64,000 nt of DNA from Verrucomicrobiaceae bacterium E54. GTDB taxonomy: Bacteria > Verrucomicrobiota > Verrucomicrobiia > Verrucomicrobiales > Akkermansiaceae. This document shows positions 1 through 9,084 of this stretch, piece after piece (within the stretch, counting starts at the first letter, position 1; each line of letters starts with the position of its first letter). Location of the stretch: assembly GCA_022548915.1 (NCBI GenBank), contig JAKZES010000004.1:116837-180836 (forward strand). Reading direction: 5' to 3'. The notes under the pieces are model-generated. The model saw only the letters and a list, made by a program, of their open reading frames with translations, was not told where the DNA came from and did not search any database. Position numbers and translations under genes: made by a program.

Positions 1-1
1 C

Positions 2-3000
2 GCCGGGAAGCCGGTCGAGGACTGGGAAGACGTGGTCCGCGGTACCGCCGATTCGCAGACGAACTTCATCTTCACCGAGTTCGCGTGGAACGCGGCCATT
101 GATACCGTCGGCCTCGGGCTCTACGGCCAACTCCTCGACATTGCCAACTACGCCAAACGCAACGGGGTCACCGTGCCTTATCACGAGTGGTTGCCGCAGC
201 GCGAACCCTCGGGCGGGATCCGGACACTCAAGATCTCCGTGGGTGACCACGCCGCCACGCTTCTGCTCCGTCGGGAGTTCCTGACGATGATGGAAGAGCA
301 GATCGCCGACTGGCAAAGCAACCTGTCGCCAGCCAAGGTACGGGGTCTCTACGAGAGCCAGAAGGACCTGATCGCCGCCAAGCAGAGCCCGCTTTCCTTC
401 ATGCGCATCCCGATGCGGGACCTTCCCGTTTACCGCGAGGAACCGCGCTCGGGTCCCATCAGCGAGGCCCGGGTGTATCTTGCCGAGAACAAGCTGTGGT
501 GGGTGGCGGTGGAGAACACGCATCCGGCTCTTGCCGAGGTCATCAAGTTCTTCGCCGGCGATGATGCCGGGCGCGAGGACGACCCCTATCTCTATCAGCT
601 CTTCGACAACGAGTTCCTCGGCTACAAGACGAGGGTTCCGGCGGAGGCGGAGTATTTCGAGTTGTTCCAATGGAGTGCGTTCAACCACGCCTATCGCCAG
701 TGGGGTCCCCAGATGAGGCAAAGCCTGGCGCAGGCCGCCGCCATTCCCGATGGCGATGTCAAGGGACTGCTGAAGCTCACCGGTCTGGGTTTTGAACCGG
801 TGGTCAAGCGGGTGGTGCCCCGGATGATGAAGCTGGAGATCGACAGCGAACTCCAGCAGTCACAGTGGGAGCCGGACCCGCTCGCCCGGGCCCATGTGAA
901 GTCGCTCGGGGTGATCGGATCCGCGGTGCGGGCGCAGGAGGATTATTCCTCCGTCGACACGACGGTGATGATGGCTGCCGCCGCGGTGGCCACGGCACCC
1001 CTCGGGGGGGCGGGCTTCTGGTCCAGCCTGGTCGCCGCCGGAGTCAGTGCCGCCGATGTCGCCTACACCGTTTACACCGACGTCTACGGCAATTCGTTGC
1101 GCAAGGAGGAGCTGGAATTCGAGGTGGGTGCGGGTGCGGTGCTCGGCGCGGGTCGGGCGGCCGAGTTGGAGGGCAAGATTCTCGGTGACCTGGCGCAGAC
1201 CTTTGCCGTCGTCGGCTCCGGGATCGGTCTCGGTGCCGACGGCTTCGCCGCCTACAAGGCGGTCAAGGCGATGCGCACCGCCACCCTTGCCGAGGAGGGC
1301 GGCAAGTTGCTTAAGCAGATCGATTTTGCGGATGCGGCCGCCCTGCGAGCCCTGAGCAAGCAGGACAAGCTGGTGCTCAAGGAGATGCTCGAGCGCAGCG
1401 AGGCGCTCGCCGCTGTCGGCCGGTTCGGTGAGATCCCGGAGGAATTCCTGGCCGCCAGCAAGAACCGTCAGTCGATCCTCAAGGCGCTTGATGGTTCGGA
1501 GGAGTTCACCTCCGAGGCCATCGACCTTGCCCGCAAGCGGAAGAAGATCCTCGAGGCGGGCGAAAATCAGCCGAGGCGGCCCGTCCGGGATGCCGAACTG
1601 CGCGATGCCGACGAGGCGCTCGAGGGAAAGATCCGGGCCAACCAGGCGGACATCGATGAGCTTGAGGCCGAGGCCAAGGCGCTCAAGGACCGGCATCCTG
1701 ATCGGGAGGTGCCGCCGCGAGGCACCGAGGATGCGGAGCGCTACCGCGAAGTCCAGAGGGAGATCCAGGCGAAGCGGAACCAGAACGGCGATCTTTCCCA
1801 GCGCCGGGACGTGGTGAAGAGCTATCGCGACCAGCCGACCGTCGAGGTGCCTCCCCGTCAGGCCGAGATCCTGCGTGGCAAGGCCTTCAGCAAGGACGGC
1901 CTGCCTCCCACGCGCACCGAGTTCGATGCGATGCGTGGCACCCGCGAGCGCCTCGCGGACGGCCGTCCCCCGGTCAGCAGCGAGGGATTTGAAAAGGTCG
2001 ATCTCAACCAGGCGGCCAGGGAGGTCGACGAGCTCGCCGACGAGACCCGGCGGACGATCGACGAACTCGCCACCGATCCGAACGCCTCTCCGCGCGCACT
2101 TCAGGATGCTCGCGCCCGGCTCGACGACCTTAAGGAGGTGCGCCGCGACATCGACGAGTTTCGCCGCGTCGCTCCCGAACCGAAGCTCAATGACAACGAT
2201 CTGGCCCTGCTGCGAGGCGACCGGACCGAGTTGAGCGAGCTCGACAAGGCCGAGGTCGTCGAAAAGATCTTCGATGCCGAGGGCGACTGGGGACAGCTCA
2301 AGAAACTCGCCGACGGCACGCCCGAGGACCAGAAGCTCCTCCACAAGATCAACCAGTGGCGGCGCGACCAGATGGACGGAGCCCTCCGGGAGTCCATCAA
2401 CGAGGCGGAGGACATGCTCGGCCTGGAGAGGGGCAGCATCCAGCCGAGCGCCTTCGGCTCGACCAACCTCACCAGCGACTACGACATCTCCATCAACGCC
2501 CCCAAGTTGAGCGGCCCGGGACGGGGGCCGGAGCTCGCGGTCCGGCGATTTCAGCAGAAGGTCCGAAATCTTTTCGGCGGACGGGAAAGCGGAATGGTCG
2601 TCGACACCAACGTTTACACCGACCCGATCTACACCCTGTTCAAGGGCACGGAACTCGAGGGGGCCTTCGCCGGACTCAGTGCCAGGCAACTCGACACCTC
2701 CCGCCAGTTCCTCTTCCAGCAGATGGCAAACGCGAAATACCGAACACCAGGCCAGTGGCAGGCCCTGCGCGGACGGATCCTCGACGGCGTTCCGCCGGAG
2801 ACGCGGAAGGCCTTCTCGGACATTCTCGACCAGGCGGAAGGAGCCAACAAACTCGGCGCCGAGCGCATCAACAAACGGCTGCGCGACATGGGCTTCGATC
2901 CCGAGAACGCCACCGACGCTCAGAAACTCCGCGTCAACAACGACCTCTACGCCGACACGCTGGAGGGAATGGACAACTACAAGGAGATGATCGATGGCCT

Positions 3001-4570
3001 AAAGAAGGCCCGGAACGGCGAGATCCCTCCCGGCCAGGTGCCTTTGCCGGGAATGCTCGACCAGCCGGGCCTGAGGGAATCCCTCGGCGAAGCCGAGAAG
3101 CTCATCAGGAGCGGCGATCCCGCCAAGGTGAAACTCGGCCAGGATCTTCTCAAGGACCTCGAGCACCGCGCCATCCTCAACCTCCGCAACAAGCAGGGGG
3201 AAGCCCTCTACTACGCCGCCGAGGCCTACCAGGCGGAGGCCACCATCAACCATGTGGTCAAGGAGATGCAGGCACCCCCGAAGAAGGTGATCACGACCGA
3301 TAGCATCATGAGCGGCAACCACACGCTCAAGCCGCCCAAGAAGCCACTTCCGGCCGACGACTACATCAATTCCTACTTCGAGAACGGGGCGAACCTGGTC
3401 AAGGAGCTCAATGGCAAGCACGTCCTTGATGACCTCGGTCGCCCGCTCACCGTTGCAAAACCGGAAAAGCTGGATGCCGCCGCCACCAAGGCCTCGAAAT
3501 ACTTCGTCCGCCAACTCGATGCCGCCAGCATGGCCAAGCTCGACATGAACGGGGTGAAGGTTCCGGGTTTTCCCGACGACTTCACCTTCCGTGACCTTGT
3601 CGAATCCACGATCGAACTGGAAAAGAACCGCGGCAACATGGCCGCCTTTCAGCGGACGCTCGACAAGTATGGGATGACCGGTGAGGACTACCTGAAACGG
3701 GTGATTTCCGCGCAGGAGGAACTCGACAAGCGTTTGGTTGGCCAGTCGGAGCTGAAGGGTTTCGTCAATAATCTACGCGATGCCGAGAAGTCGGTGGAAA
3801 ACGCCGCATCCCGTTCCTTCCGGGAGGAGGCAAACCGTCAGCGACAGACCGCCCGCGCGTATGGCCTCCAGCATCTGGCTGGTGGACCGGGTTCGGATGA
3901 GGTTCGCAAGGAGTTCGACACCAAGGTCAGTGCACGCCTCGACGAGTTGGATCAGGCGGTGAATTCCGGGCGTTTCCTGACCGCGGATCAGGAGGCGGAG
4001 CGGGACCGGCTGCGCAAAGTGTCGGATGCTCAGAATGCCCTCGATCGCGCCATCACCGGAGCGCGTCTGAGCGGCGTTCCACCGACCGAGATCACGGCGC
4101 TGTTGCGCGAGGTGGATCGGGGTTCGATTGACTGGCGTGAGGCCGCCGAGGAGCGAATCCGGAGCACTGGAGAACAAGCCCGTTCGTCGTCAATCCGTTC
4201 GGCATCGTCGGCGGACCCGCTGACGCCCCCGGGACTTGCCGATCGACTTTCCTTGCCCGAGGCACCGGCAAGTCCCGCCGACTTCGCGGAGTCCCTTCGG
4301 GACTCGGGGCGCGAAGTGATCGAAGCTGGTGGCCTGCCACTCGCATCCTTGGCGACCAACGTGGATGCCGGCCGGACGGTCGTGGTGAGAACCCACCCGC
4401 CGATGGTTGAATCCCCGGTCTGGGTCCAGCTTCAGGAGGTCAGTTCCGACCACGTGCTTGCCGACGATCCCGTCACCGGGAAGCCGATCAGCTGGCCGCG
4501 GGAGACCTTTGAGGACATGCTGGACGACGAGACTCCAGTGCTCCTGGCGACGGATCCCGGCTTGCCTTGA
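2..4570 (+). CDS. Giant toxin-like protein with nucleotidyltransferase-type motif (5' partial)
   Basis: The frame is open from base 2, so the true start lies upstream; the first start codon inside the window is GTG at 32, giving 1512 residues from there. Residues about 310-345 and 390-420 are small-residue/hydrophobic stretches that could insert in or translocate through a membrane. Residues about 500-770 are charged and helical (coiled-coil like). Around residue 806-820 is FGSTNLTSDYDISI, a G-S-x-D-x-D pattern of the nucleotidyltransferase fold, followed about 50 residues later by VVDTNVY, which could give the third carboxylate. The last 70 residues (VWVQLQEV...DDPVTGKP) resemble the tail of C39-like or bacteriocin-processing domains, without visible catalytic residues. 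The multi-domain layout fits a polymorphic or contractile-injection-system effector, but no delivery genes are in view. Family membership is inference. Confidence 0.75.
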   Translation, partial: AGKPVEDWEDVVRGTADSQTNFIFTEFAWNAAIDTVGLGLYGQLLDIANYAKRNGVTVPYHEWLPQREPSGGIRTLKISVGDHAATLLLRREFLTMMEEQIADWQSNLSPAKVRGLYESQKDLIAAKQSPLSFMRIPMRDLPVYREEPRSGPISEARVYLAENKLWWVAVENTHPALAEVIKFFAGDDAGREDDPYLYQLFDNEFLGYKTRVPAEAEYFELFQWSAFNHAYRQWGPQMRQSLAQAAAIPDGDVKGLLKLTGLGFEPVVKRVVPRMMKLEIDSELQQSQWEPDPLARAHVKSLGVIGSAVRAQEDYSSVDTTVMMAAAAVATAPLGGAGFWSSLVAAGVSAADVAYTVYTDVYGNSLRKEELEFEVGAGAVLGAGRAAELEGKILGDLAQTFAVVGSGIGLGADGFAAYKAVKAMRTATLAEEGGKLLKQIDFADAAALRALSKQDKLVLKEMLERSEALAAVGRFGEIPEEFLAASKNRQSILKALDGSEEFTSEAIDLARKRKKILEAGENQPRRPVRDAELRDADEALEGKIRANQADIDELEAEAKALKDRHPDREVPPRGTEDAERYREVQREIQAKRNQNGDLSQRRDVVKSYRDQPTVEVPPRQAEILRGKAFSKDGLPPTRTEFDAMRGTRERLADGRPPVSSEGFEKVDLNQAAREVDELADETRRTIDELATDPNASPRALQDARARLDDLKEVRRDIDEFRRVAPEPKLNDNDLALLRGDRTELSELDKAEVVEKIFDAEGDWGQLKKLADGTPEDQKLLHKINQWRRDQMDGALRESINEAEDMLGLERGSIQPSAFGSTNLTSDYDISINAPKLSGPGRGPELAVRRFQQKVRNLFGGRESGMVVDTNVYTDPIYTLFKGTELEGAFAGLSARQLDTSRQFLFQQMANAKYRTPGQWQALRGRILDGVPPETRKAFSDILDQAEGANKLGAERINKRLRDMGFDPENATDAQKLRVNNDLYADTLEGMDNYKEMIDGLKKARNGEIPPGQVPLPGMLDQPGLRESLGEAEKLIRSGDPAKVKLGQDLLKDLEHRAILNLRNKQGEALYYAAEAYQAEATINHVVKEMQAPPKKVITTDSIMSGNHTLKPPKKPLPADDYINSYFENGANLVKELNGKHVLDDLGRPLTVAKPEKLDAAATKASKYFVRQLDAASMAKLDMNGVKVPGFPDDFTFRDLVESTIELEKNRGNMAAFQRTLDKYGMTGEDYLKRVISAQEELDKRLVGQSELKGFVNNLRDAEKSVENAASRSFREEANRQRQTARAYGLQHLAGGPGSDEVRKEFDTKVSARLDELDQAVNSGRFLTADQEAERDRLRKVSDAQNALDRAITGARLSGVPPTEITALLREVDRGSIDWREAAEERIRSTGEQARSSSIRSASSADPLTPPGLADRLSLPEAPASPADFAESLRDSGREVIEAGGLPLASLATNVDAGRTVVVRTHPPMVESPVWVQLQEVSSDHVLADDPVTGKPISWPRETFEDMLDDETPVLLATDPGLP

Positions 4571-4684
4571 GGCCCCGTCGCAGCCGCATCCGGGTCGTCT
4601 TGGTTTCGAGCGATTTTTGCCTTGCCTCCCCCCGTGGGCCAACCGCATCTTGCGCCCGCCCCGCGAGGGGTGTTCCCATATCAA

Positions 4685-4759
4685 TCCGGTGTAGCTCAGC
4701 GGTAGAGCGGGTGGCTGTTAACCACTAGGTCCTTGGTTCGATCCCAAGCGCCGGAGCCA
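4685..4759 (+). tRNA. tRNA-Asn (anticodon GTT)
   Basis: A complete cloverleaf is visible. The acceptor stem 4685-4691 pairs with 4749-4755 (one G-T wobble). The D-arm is GCTC/GAGC. The anticodon stem 4710-4714 pairs with 4722-4726 around loop CTGTTAA, with anticodon GTT at 4717-4719. The T-arm is CTTGG/CCAAG with TTCGATC loop, the discriminator base is G, and CCA is encoded at 4757-4759. Confidence 0.95.
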
Positions 4760-4763
4760 ATGG

Positions 4764-4803
4764 AAAGCCCTGATCATCAATGGATTGGGGCTTTCGCCTT
4801 TTG
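4764..4803 (+). terminator. Intrinsic terminator after tRNA-Asn
   Basis: AAAGCCC (4764-4770) pairs perfectly with GGGCTTT (4788-4794) and is followed by a T-containing tract to 4802. It lies 5 bases after the tRNA CCA and ends tRNA transcription before the convergent gene that follows. Confidence 0.7.
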
Positions 4804-4831
4804 AGGTATTGGGAAATCGGGCGGTCCCGAC

Positions 4832-5794
4832 CTATTCGCCGAGCTTGTAGCGCTCGCTGAGGAGTGTGGTGAGTTCGCGGCGCTTGTCGTGGATCTTGGG
4901 AGACATCTGGATCTTGCGGCGCATCGACTCGTGGAGGGTCTTGGATACCAGTTTGAGCCGGTCGTGATCGACGGGCCGCTCGTTCATGAGCTGCTTTTGC
5001 TCGTCGCGGGCGGACTCGTAGGCGATTCGGTAGGCTTCCTGTTCGGTCTTGAGGTCCTGAAGTTCCTCATTGGCGGCGATGATCTTTTCATCGAGCGCCC
5101 GCTGCGTGTCGGAAGCCGGTCCCGGAGGGGGCTCGTAGTAGTCCGCCTCATGCATCGCCCGCATCCGCTCGGAATGGCGCCTGCTTGCCGCCTGCCGATC
5201 GCGGATCTCCAGCTGCCGGTCCTCGTCCTGTTTGCGGGCTTCAGTGATCGGGGGCGTGTCATCTTTGGGGCGATCTTCGGCGACGTCGAAGGGGTCTTCA
5301 GTCTCTTTAGCCTGTTGCCGCTGGGCCTCGTGGCGCTCCCTCATCTCGCGGACGCGTTGTTCTTGCTGCTCACGGGCGGCGGCCTGCCCTTCGACGGCTT
5401 CAGCCTTCCGGCGGGCTTCGAGTGCCCGGGGCTTTTCCGCTTCGGCTGGGTTCACCTCGGGTCGAGGTTCCGACGTGCCTGCAGGTTTCAGATTGGCGAC
5501 GGTCTCTTCCTGCCGTTTGCGATTCATTTCCATCTGTTGCCCGGCAAGCAAGGCGATCCGTTGAGTGGTGGACTGGCGCTTGGACTTGTTGATCTTGGCG
5601 AACGAAATCGGAAGCGCGATGAGAGCGGCGAGGATGAACATCCCCAGGTTGATGATTGTCATGCGCCCTTTGGGGATCGGGCCGTACTTCTTCCCGTGCC
5701 AGGCTTGGTAGATCCACAAGACCCCCGCCAGAAGGATCAGCGTCACGCCAAAGGTCACGGCAATGGTCGAGAAGGCCTTGAGGAGGGAATACAT
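4832..5794 (-). CDS. Membrane-anchored coiled-coil protein, unknown function
   Basis: A 320-residue protein not recognised as a named family. The N-terminus has two probable membrane helices (residues about 9-30 and 48-66) joined by a short basic loop. The rest is strongly charged, rich in E, R, Q and K, with heptad-like stretches (about 80-170 and 235-310) that suggest a long coiled coil, plus a Pro-rich break near 205-215. This looks like a cytoplasmic coiled-coil rod tethered to the inner membrane. It is convergent with tRNA-Asn and divergent from the phosphatase gene that starts at 5925. No catalytic motif is seen. Confidence 0.7.
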   Translation of the reverse strand: MYSLLKAFSTIAVTFGVTLILLAGVLWIYQAWHGKKYGPIPKGRMTIINLGMFILAALIALPISFAKINKSKRQSTTQRIALLAGQQMEMNRKRQEETVANLKPAGTSEPRPEVNPAEAEKPRALEARRKAEAVEGQAAAREQQEQRVREMRERHEAQRQQAKETEDPFDVAEDRPKDDTPPITEARKQDEDRQLEIRDRQAASRRHSERMRAMHEADYYEPPPGPASDTQRALDEKIIAANEELQDLKTEQEAYRIAYESARDEQKQLMNERPVDHDRLKLVSKTLHESMRRKIQMSPKIHDKRRELTTLLSERYKLGE

Positions 5795-5924
5795 CGCTCC
5801 CGATTTCGCCGAAGGCGGTCTGGGGCGTCAAGCTCACAGAGCCGCGCCCACAGAGCCGGAAGCTCTTCGGCGCGATGCGATTGGTCGCATGAAACGAGAG
5901 GTGGAGCCCGTAGCCTTTCCACCC

Positions 5925-7181
5925 ATGACAATCATTTCTTCAAGCTTCAGGTGCCGGCTGGTTGGTGCCGCGATGAGTTTGGGCACCGTGCTGGTTGCGG
6001 TTGCCGATTCTGGAAAGGTGGCGGGCCCACTGGTCGGGCATGTGGAGACGAAGAGCGCCGGGCTGTGGATGTATCTGCCGGATAAGGCCGAGGGGGTCGT
6101 CCGGTTCTGGGAGGAAGGCACCGACGGGGGGCGGCAGGAGGTGAAGTTGGTGGGCTTTGACGCTCCGGCGACGACCTTGCCCGGTCAGGCGACGACCGCG
6201 ACGCTATCAGGGCTTCGGGCGGATACCCGTTACGCCTACGAGGTTCTGGTCAATGGCAAGGGCAACCCGGCGTGGAAGGGCGGATTCGAGACGCCCGGAG
6301 CGGTGGGTGAACCTGCGGCGTTCCGGATGGCGCTGACCTCGTGCATGAAGTTCGGCCAGCCGCAGGCGTCGTGGTATCTGCTGCTGGCGCAGCAGCCAGA
6401 CCTGCACTTGACAGTGGGCGACACCCACTACGCGGACACCACCGACCCCAACGGGCAGCTCGAGCATCACCTGCGCTATCGTCGGGAGCCCTTCGTGGCG
6501 ACGGTCCACCGACAGGTTCCGACCTACTCGATATGGGATGATCACGACTACGGTCCGAACGACTCGGACGGCACCGCCGAGGGCAAGGAGAGGTCACTGG
6601 CGGGTTGGAAGCAGTTCTGGATGAATCCCGGTGCGGGGACTCCCGAGACTCCCGGAGCATTTTACAAATTCACCCGCGGCGAGGTGGAGTTCTTCGTTGT
6701 CGACGGTCGTTACCATCGCTCCCCGGACAAGGCACCGGATGACGACCGCAAGAGGATGCTGGGGGATGCGCAGTTCGAGTGGCTGATGGATGGCCTGAAG
6801 AACTCGAAGGCGAAGTTCAAGGTGATCGCCTCGGGCAGCACCCTGCATCACAGCAAGGGCGATGGCTGGAGGATCTACACTTTCTCAAGGCACCGTCTGT
6901 TCGACGGCATTCGAGAAAACAAGGTGTCCGGAGTGATGTACATGTCCGGTGACATCCATGCTTCGACGATCGCGGTGCATCACGAGTCGGAGCGGGTCGG
7001 ATACCCGCTGGTGGAAGTCATTTCGTCCGGGATCGCCAACAGTGGCTCCCTGAGTTTCGCGACCATCGACTTCGACACGACCGTGGCGGACGCGACCGCC
7101 CGCGTGCGCATCGTTTACGGTGACGGCACGGTGCGCGAGGACCGGACGTGGAAACTCTCGGAGTTGAGTCACGGGGAATAG
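5925..7181 (+). CDS. PhoD-like phosphatase (alkaline phosphatase D family)
   Basis: A secreted metallophosphoesterase of 418 residues. The chosen ATG at 5925 begins a signal peptide (MTIISSSFRCRL then a hydrophobic core, Ala-rich end). An upstream in-frame ATG at 5889 would add 12 charged residues and is less likely. Next come a fibronectin/PhoD-N type beta domain (residues about 45-130) and the metal-binding core: GDTHYAD, WDDHDYGPND, VDGRYHRSP and GDIHAS, which match the family's metal and catalytic signatures. The family hydrolyses phosphodiesters or phosphomonoesters in the periplasm or outside the cell, usually with Ca or Fe. No Pho-box was identified. Only the general family is certain. 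Confidence 0.9.
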   Translation: MTIISSSFRCRLVGAAMSLGTVLVAVADSGKVAGPLVGHVETKSAGLWMYLPDKAEGVVRFWEEGTDGGRQEVKLVGFDAPATTLPGQATTATLSGLRADTRYAYEVLVNGKGNPAWKGGFETPGAVGEPAAFRMALTSCMKFGQPQASWYLLLAQQPDLHLTVGDTHYADTTDPNGQLEHHLRYRREPFVATVHRQVPTYSIWDDHDYGPNDSDGTAEGKERSLAGWKQFWMNPGAGTPETPGAFYKFTRGEVEFFVVDGRYHRSPDKAPDDDRKRMLGDAQFEWLMDGLKNSKAKFKVIASGSTLHHSKGDGWRIYTFSRHRLFDGIRENKVSGVMYMSGDIHASTIAVHHESERVGYPLVEVISSGIANSGSLSFATIDFDTTVADATARVRIVYGDGTVREDRTWKLSELSHGE

Positions 7182-7371
7182 GGAGCGCCGGGGCTCTCAG
7201 GGAGACCGTTTCCGGATCAGCGGCGTGCGCGAGCCCTCGCCGACGAAGCGGGCGCCACTGCCGTTGCGATCCATGGACTAAGGGACTTCGACCATTGGCC
7301 TTAAGACGTTCTCTCCGTCCCGGGAAGATTGGCAGGACCTTGAGGTCCGCCTTAAACTCAGTGGCATGCGG

Positions 7372-7482
7372 GTCAGAGGCCGTGTCAGCCGAGCGCACCA
7401 GAGTCAGGACGGCGGAGGACGAGGGCGACGGCAGGCCCGCCCAGGCTTCGATCACTTCGAGGAGGTCACCTGAAAGCCAGGC
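7372..7482 (-). pseudogene. Remnant resembling the C-terminal tail of an integrase-like protein
   Basis: On the minus strand about 37 codons read AWLSGDLLEVIEAWAGLPS and then SSAVLTLVRSA. This pattern (acidic, 'EAW.gLP', then 'aVLaLVrsA') is one I associate with the C-terminal end of tyrosine recombinases and related proteins in Planctomycetes and Verrucomicrobia. The frame is preceded by a stop (7483-7485), has no start codon for a full gene and continues into non-conserved sequence. It lies 20 bases from the tRNA 3' fragment at 7503-7552. This is a memory-based resemblance only. Confidence 0.3.
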
Positions 7483-7502
7483 TTAAAATGGGCGTGAAAT
7501 CT

Positions 7503-7552
7503 GTACATTATCAGAAGGTTGCTCCTTGGTTCGAGCCCGAGCGTTGGAGCCA
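7503..7552 (+). pseudogene. 3' half of a tRNA (possible att scar)
   Basis: The segment contains CATTATCAGAAGGTTGC, typical of the anticodon 3' arm and variable loop of CAT-anticodon tRNAs, then a pairing T-arm (CTTGG/CCGAG with TTCGAGC loop), a 3' acceptor strand and CCA at 7550-7552. No matching 5' half is found upstream. Bases 7523-7555 match 29 of 33 bases of the 3' end of tRNA-Asn at 4730-4762. A lone 3' half is the usual footprint of an integrative element that recombined at a tRNA gene. The rest of the gap 7182-7695 shows no intact gene. Confidence 0.6.
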
Positions 7553-7695
7553 ATGAACCCGAAAACCAGGGTGGGGCTTGCGCACCCGGGAGTCGAGTTG
7601 GAGGAATGTTCCGCCCGTGTCCATGAGAGCTAAGGATGGCCAATTCGTCCTCCGGCATGCACAGTTCCCGCGGACCGAGACTCCGCTCCGCTCCC

Positions 7696-9051
7696 ATGAA
7701 ATTCACGACTCCAATTCTTGTCGCTCTCGTGTTTTGCCCGGTGGTTTACGGGGCCGAGCCGCAGCCACTCGGCGATTACCGCAACGACCCTGCTCGCGAG
7801 CAGGCGTTCATGGACTGGGGACTCGGGATGTTCGTCCACTGGAGTGTGGACGTGGAACTGGGCAGCGTCATTTCCCACAGCCTGGTGGGGGCCTCGGAGG
7901 ATTACATCGAACGCTACGTCCGGGAACTCCCGCGAACCTTCAATCCGACCGATTATGACCCCGACGCCTGGGTCAAGCTGGCGAAGCTCGCCGGGTGCAA
8001 GTACATGGTGCTGACCACCAAGCATCACAACGGTTTCTGCCTGTGGCCGACCAAGACGACCGAGTTTTCGGTCGCGAACACTCCCTATAAGAAGGACATC
8101 GTCAAAGCCTACGTCGAGGCATGCCGGCGCCATGAGATGAAGGTCGGCTTCTACTTCTCGCCGGAGGATTTTCTGTTCATTCACAAGCAGGGCCACGAGA
8201 TCAGGCGCAAGGCGGACTATGCGAACATCTCCAGCAACAAGGATTTGTTAGCCCATAACCAAGCCCAGATCCGCGAGCTTTTCGGCGGGGCCTACGGAGA
8301 CATCGACGTCGCATTTCTCGACGCCTTCGACAACGCTGTGATTCGTGACCTCATCCACCAGCTGCAACCGAAGTGCCTGGTGACCCGTGGCGAAATGAAG
8401 ACGCCCGAGCAGCAGATTCCGAACGGACCCATTCCCGGACCCTGGGAGGCCTGCTTCACGCTCGGCACCCAGTGGCAGTTCAAGCCGACCAACGAGAACT
8501 ACAAGTCGGGTGGCAGGCTCATCGAAATGCTCGTCGACGTCCGTGCGAAGGGCGGAAACTTGTTGATCAACATGGGTCCGGACCCATCCGGCAAGATTCC
8601 CTTCGAGCAGGAGCGCGCCTTCCGGGAGTTGGCGCTGTGGATGTTCGTCAATGGCGAGGCCATTCATGGGGTCCGCCCCGGACCGGTGGTCAAGGAGGGC
8701 GACCTTTGGTTCACCCGGGATCCGGACCGGGACGGCCGCGTGTATCTGATCATTCCCCAAGGGGACGAGCGGTGGAAGAGGGGCGATCGGCGGGAATTCC
8801 GGGTCGGTTCGCTGAGGGCCCGGGCTGATGCGACCATCTCGGTGCTCGGCCAGAGCGGCAAGACCGTCGAATACAGTCCCAAGGCAAAGCCGGAGGCACG
8901 GCTGCAGGCCGTTGACGGAGGGATTCTGATCTCGGTCGTCCGTGCCCAGAGGCTCTACAACAACCACCAATGGCCGAACCCGCTGGTCGCCTGTCTGGAC
9001 GGCGTCGAATTCAGCAGTCCCGGAGAGGGGACGGGCTCCGGGGGCGAGTGA
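7696..9051 (+). CDS. Alpha-L-fucosidase, GH29
   Basis: Secreted exo-acting fucosidase of 451 residues. The ATG at 7696 opens a clean signal peptide (MKFTTPILVALVFCPVVYGA); an in-frame ATG at 7636 would add 20 residues before it. GH29 hallmarks follow: WGLGMFVHWS near residue 45, FNPTDYDPDAWVKLAKLAG, and YMVLTTKHHNGFCLW with the conserved His pair. GFYFSPED and VAFLDAF follow, the latter holding the likely nucleophile Asp. The C-terminal 120 residues form a beta domain. It releases fucose from fucosylated glycans or fucoidan. It stands alone between the tRNA scar and the convergent nuo cluster; a second, unrelated fucosidase (GH95) is at 53369. Confidence 0.92.
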   Translation: MKFTTPILVALVFCPVVYGAEPQPLGDYRNDPAREQAFMDWGLGMFVHWSVDVELGSVISHSLVGASEDYIERYVRELPRTFNPTDYDPDAWVKLAKLAGCKYMVLTTKHHNGFCLWPTKTTEFSVANTPYKKDIVKAYVEACRRHEMKVGFYFSPEDFLFIHKQGHEIRRKADYANISSNKDLLAHNQAQIRELFGGAYGDIDVAFLDAFDNAVIRDLIHQLQPKCLVTRGEMKTPEQQIPNGPIPGPWEACFTLGTQWQFKPTNENYKSGGRLIEMLVDVRAKGGNLLINMGPDPSGKIPFEQERAFRELALWMFVNGEAIHGVRPGPVVKEGDLWFTRDPDRDGRVYLIIPQGDERWKRGDRREFRVGSLRARADATISVLGQSGKTVEYSPKAKPEARLQAVDGGILISVVRAQRLYNNHQWPNPLVACLDGVEFSSPGEGTGSGGE

Positions 9052-9084
9052 CCGGGTGATCGGCGCGCCCCGGCACCCCTTTTC

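Noticed and set aside
860..2689. 609-codon minus-strand frame inside the giant gene
   Set aside because: Shadow frame created by codon bias; no start context or domain.
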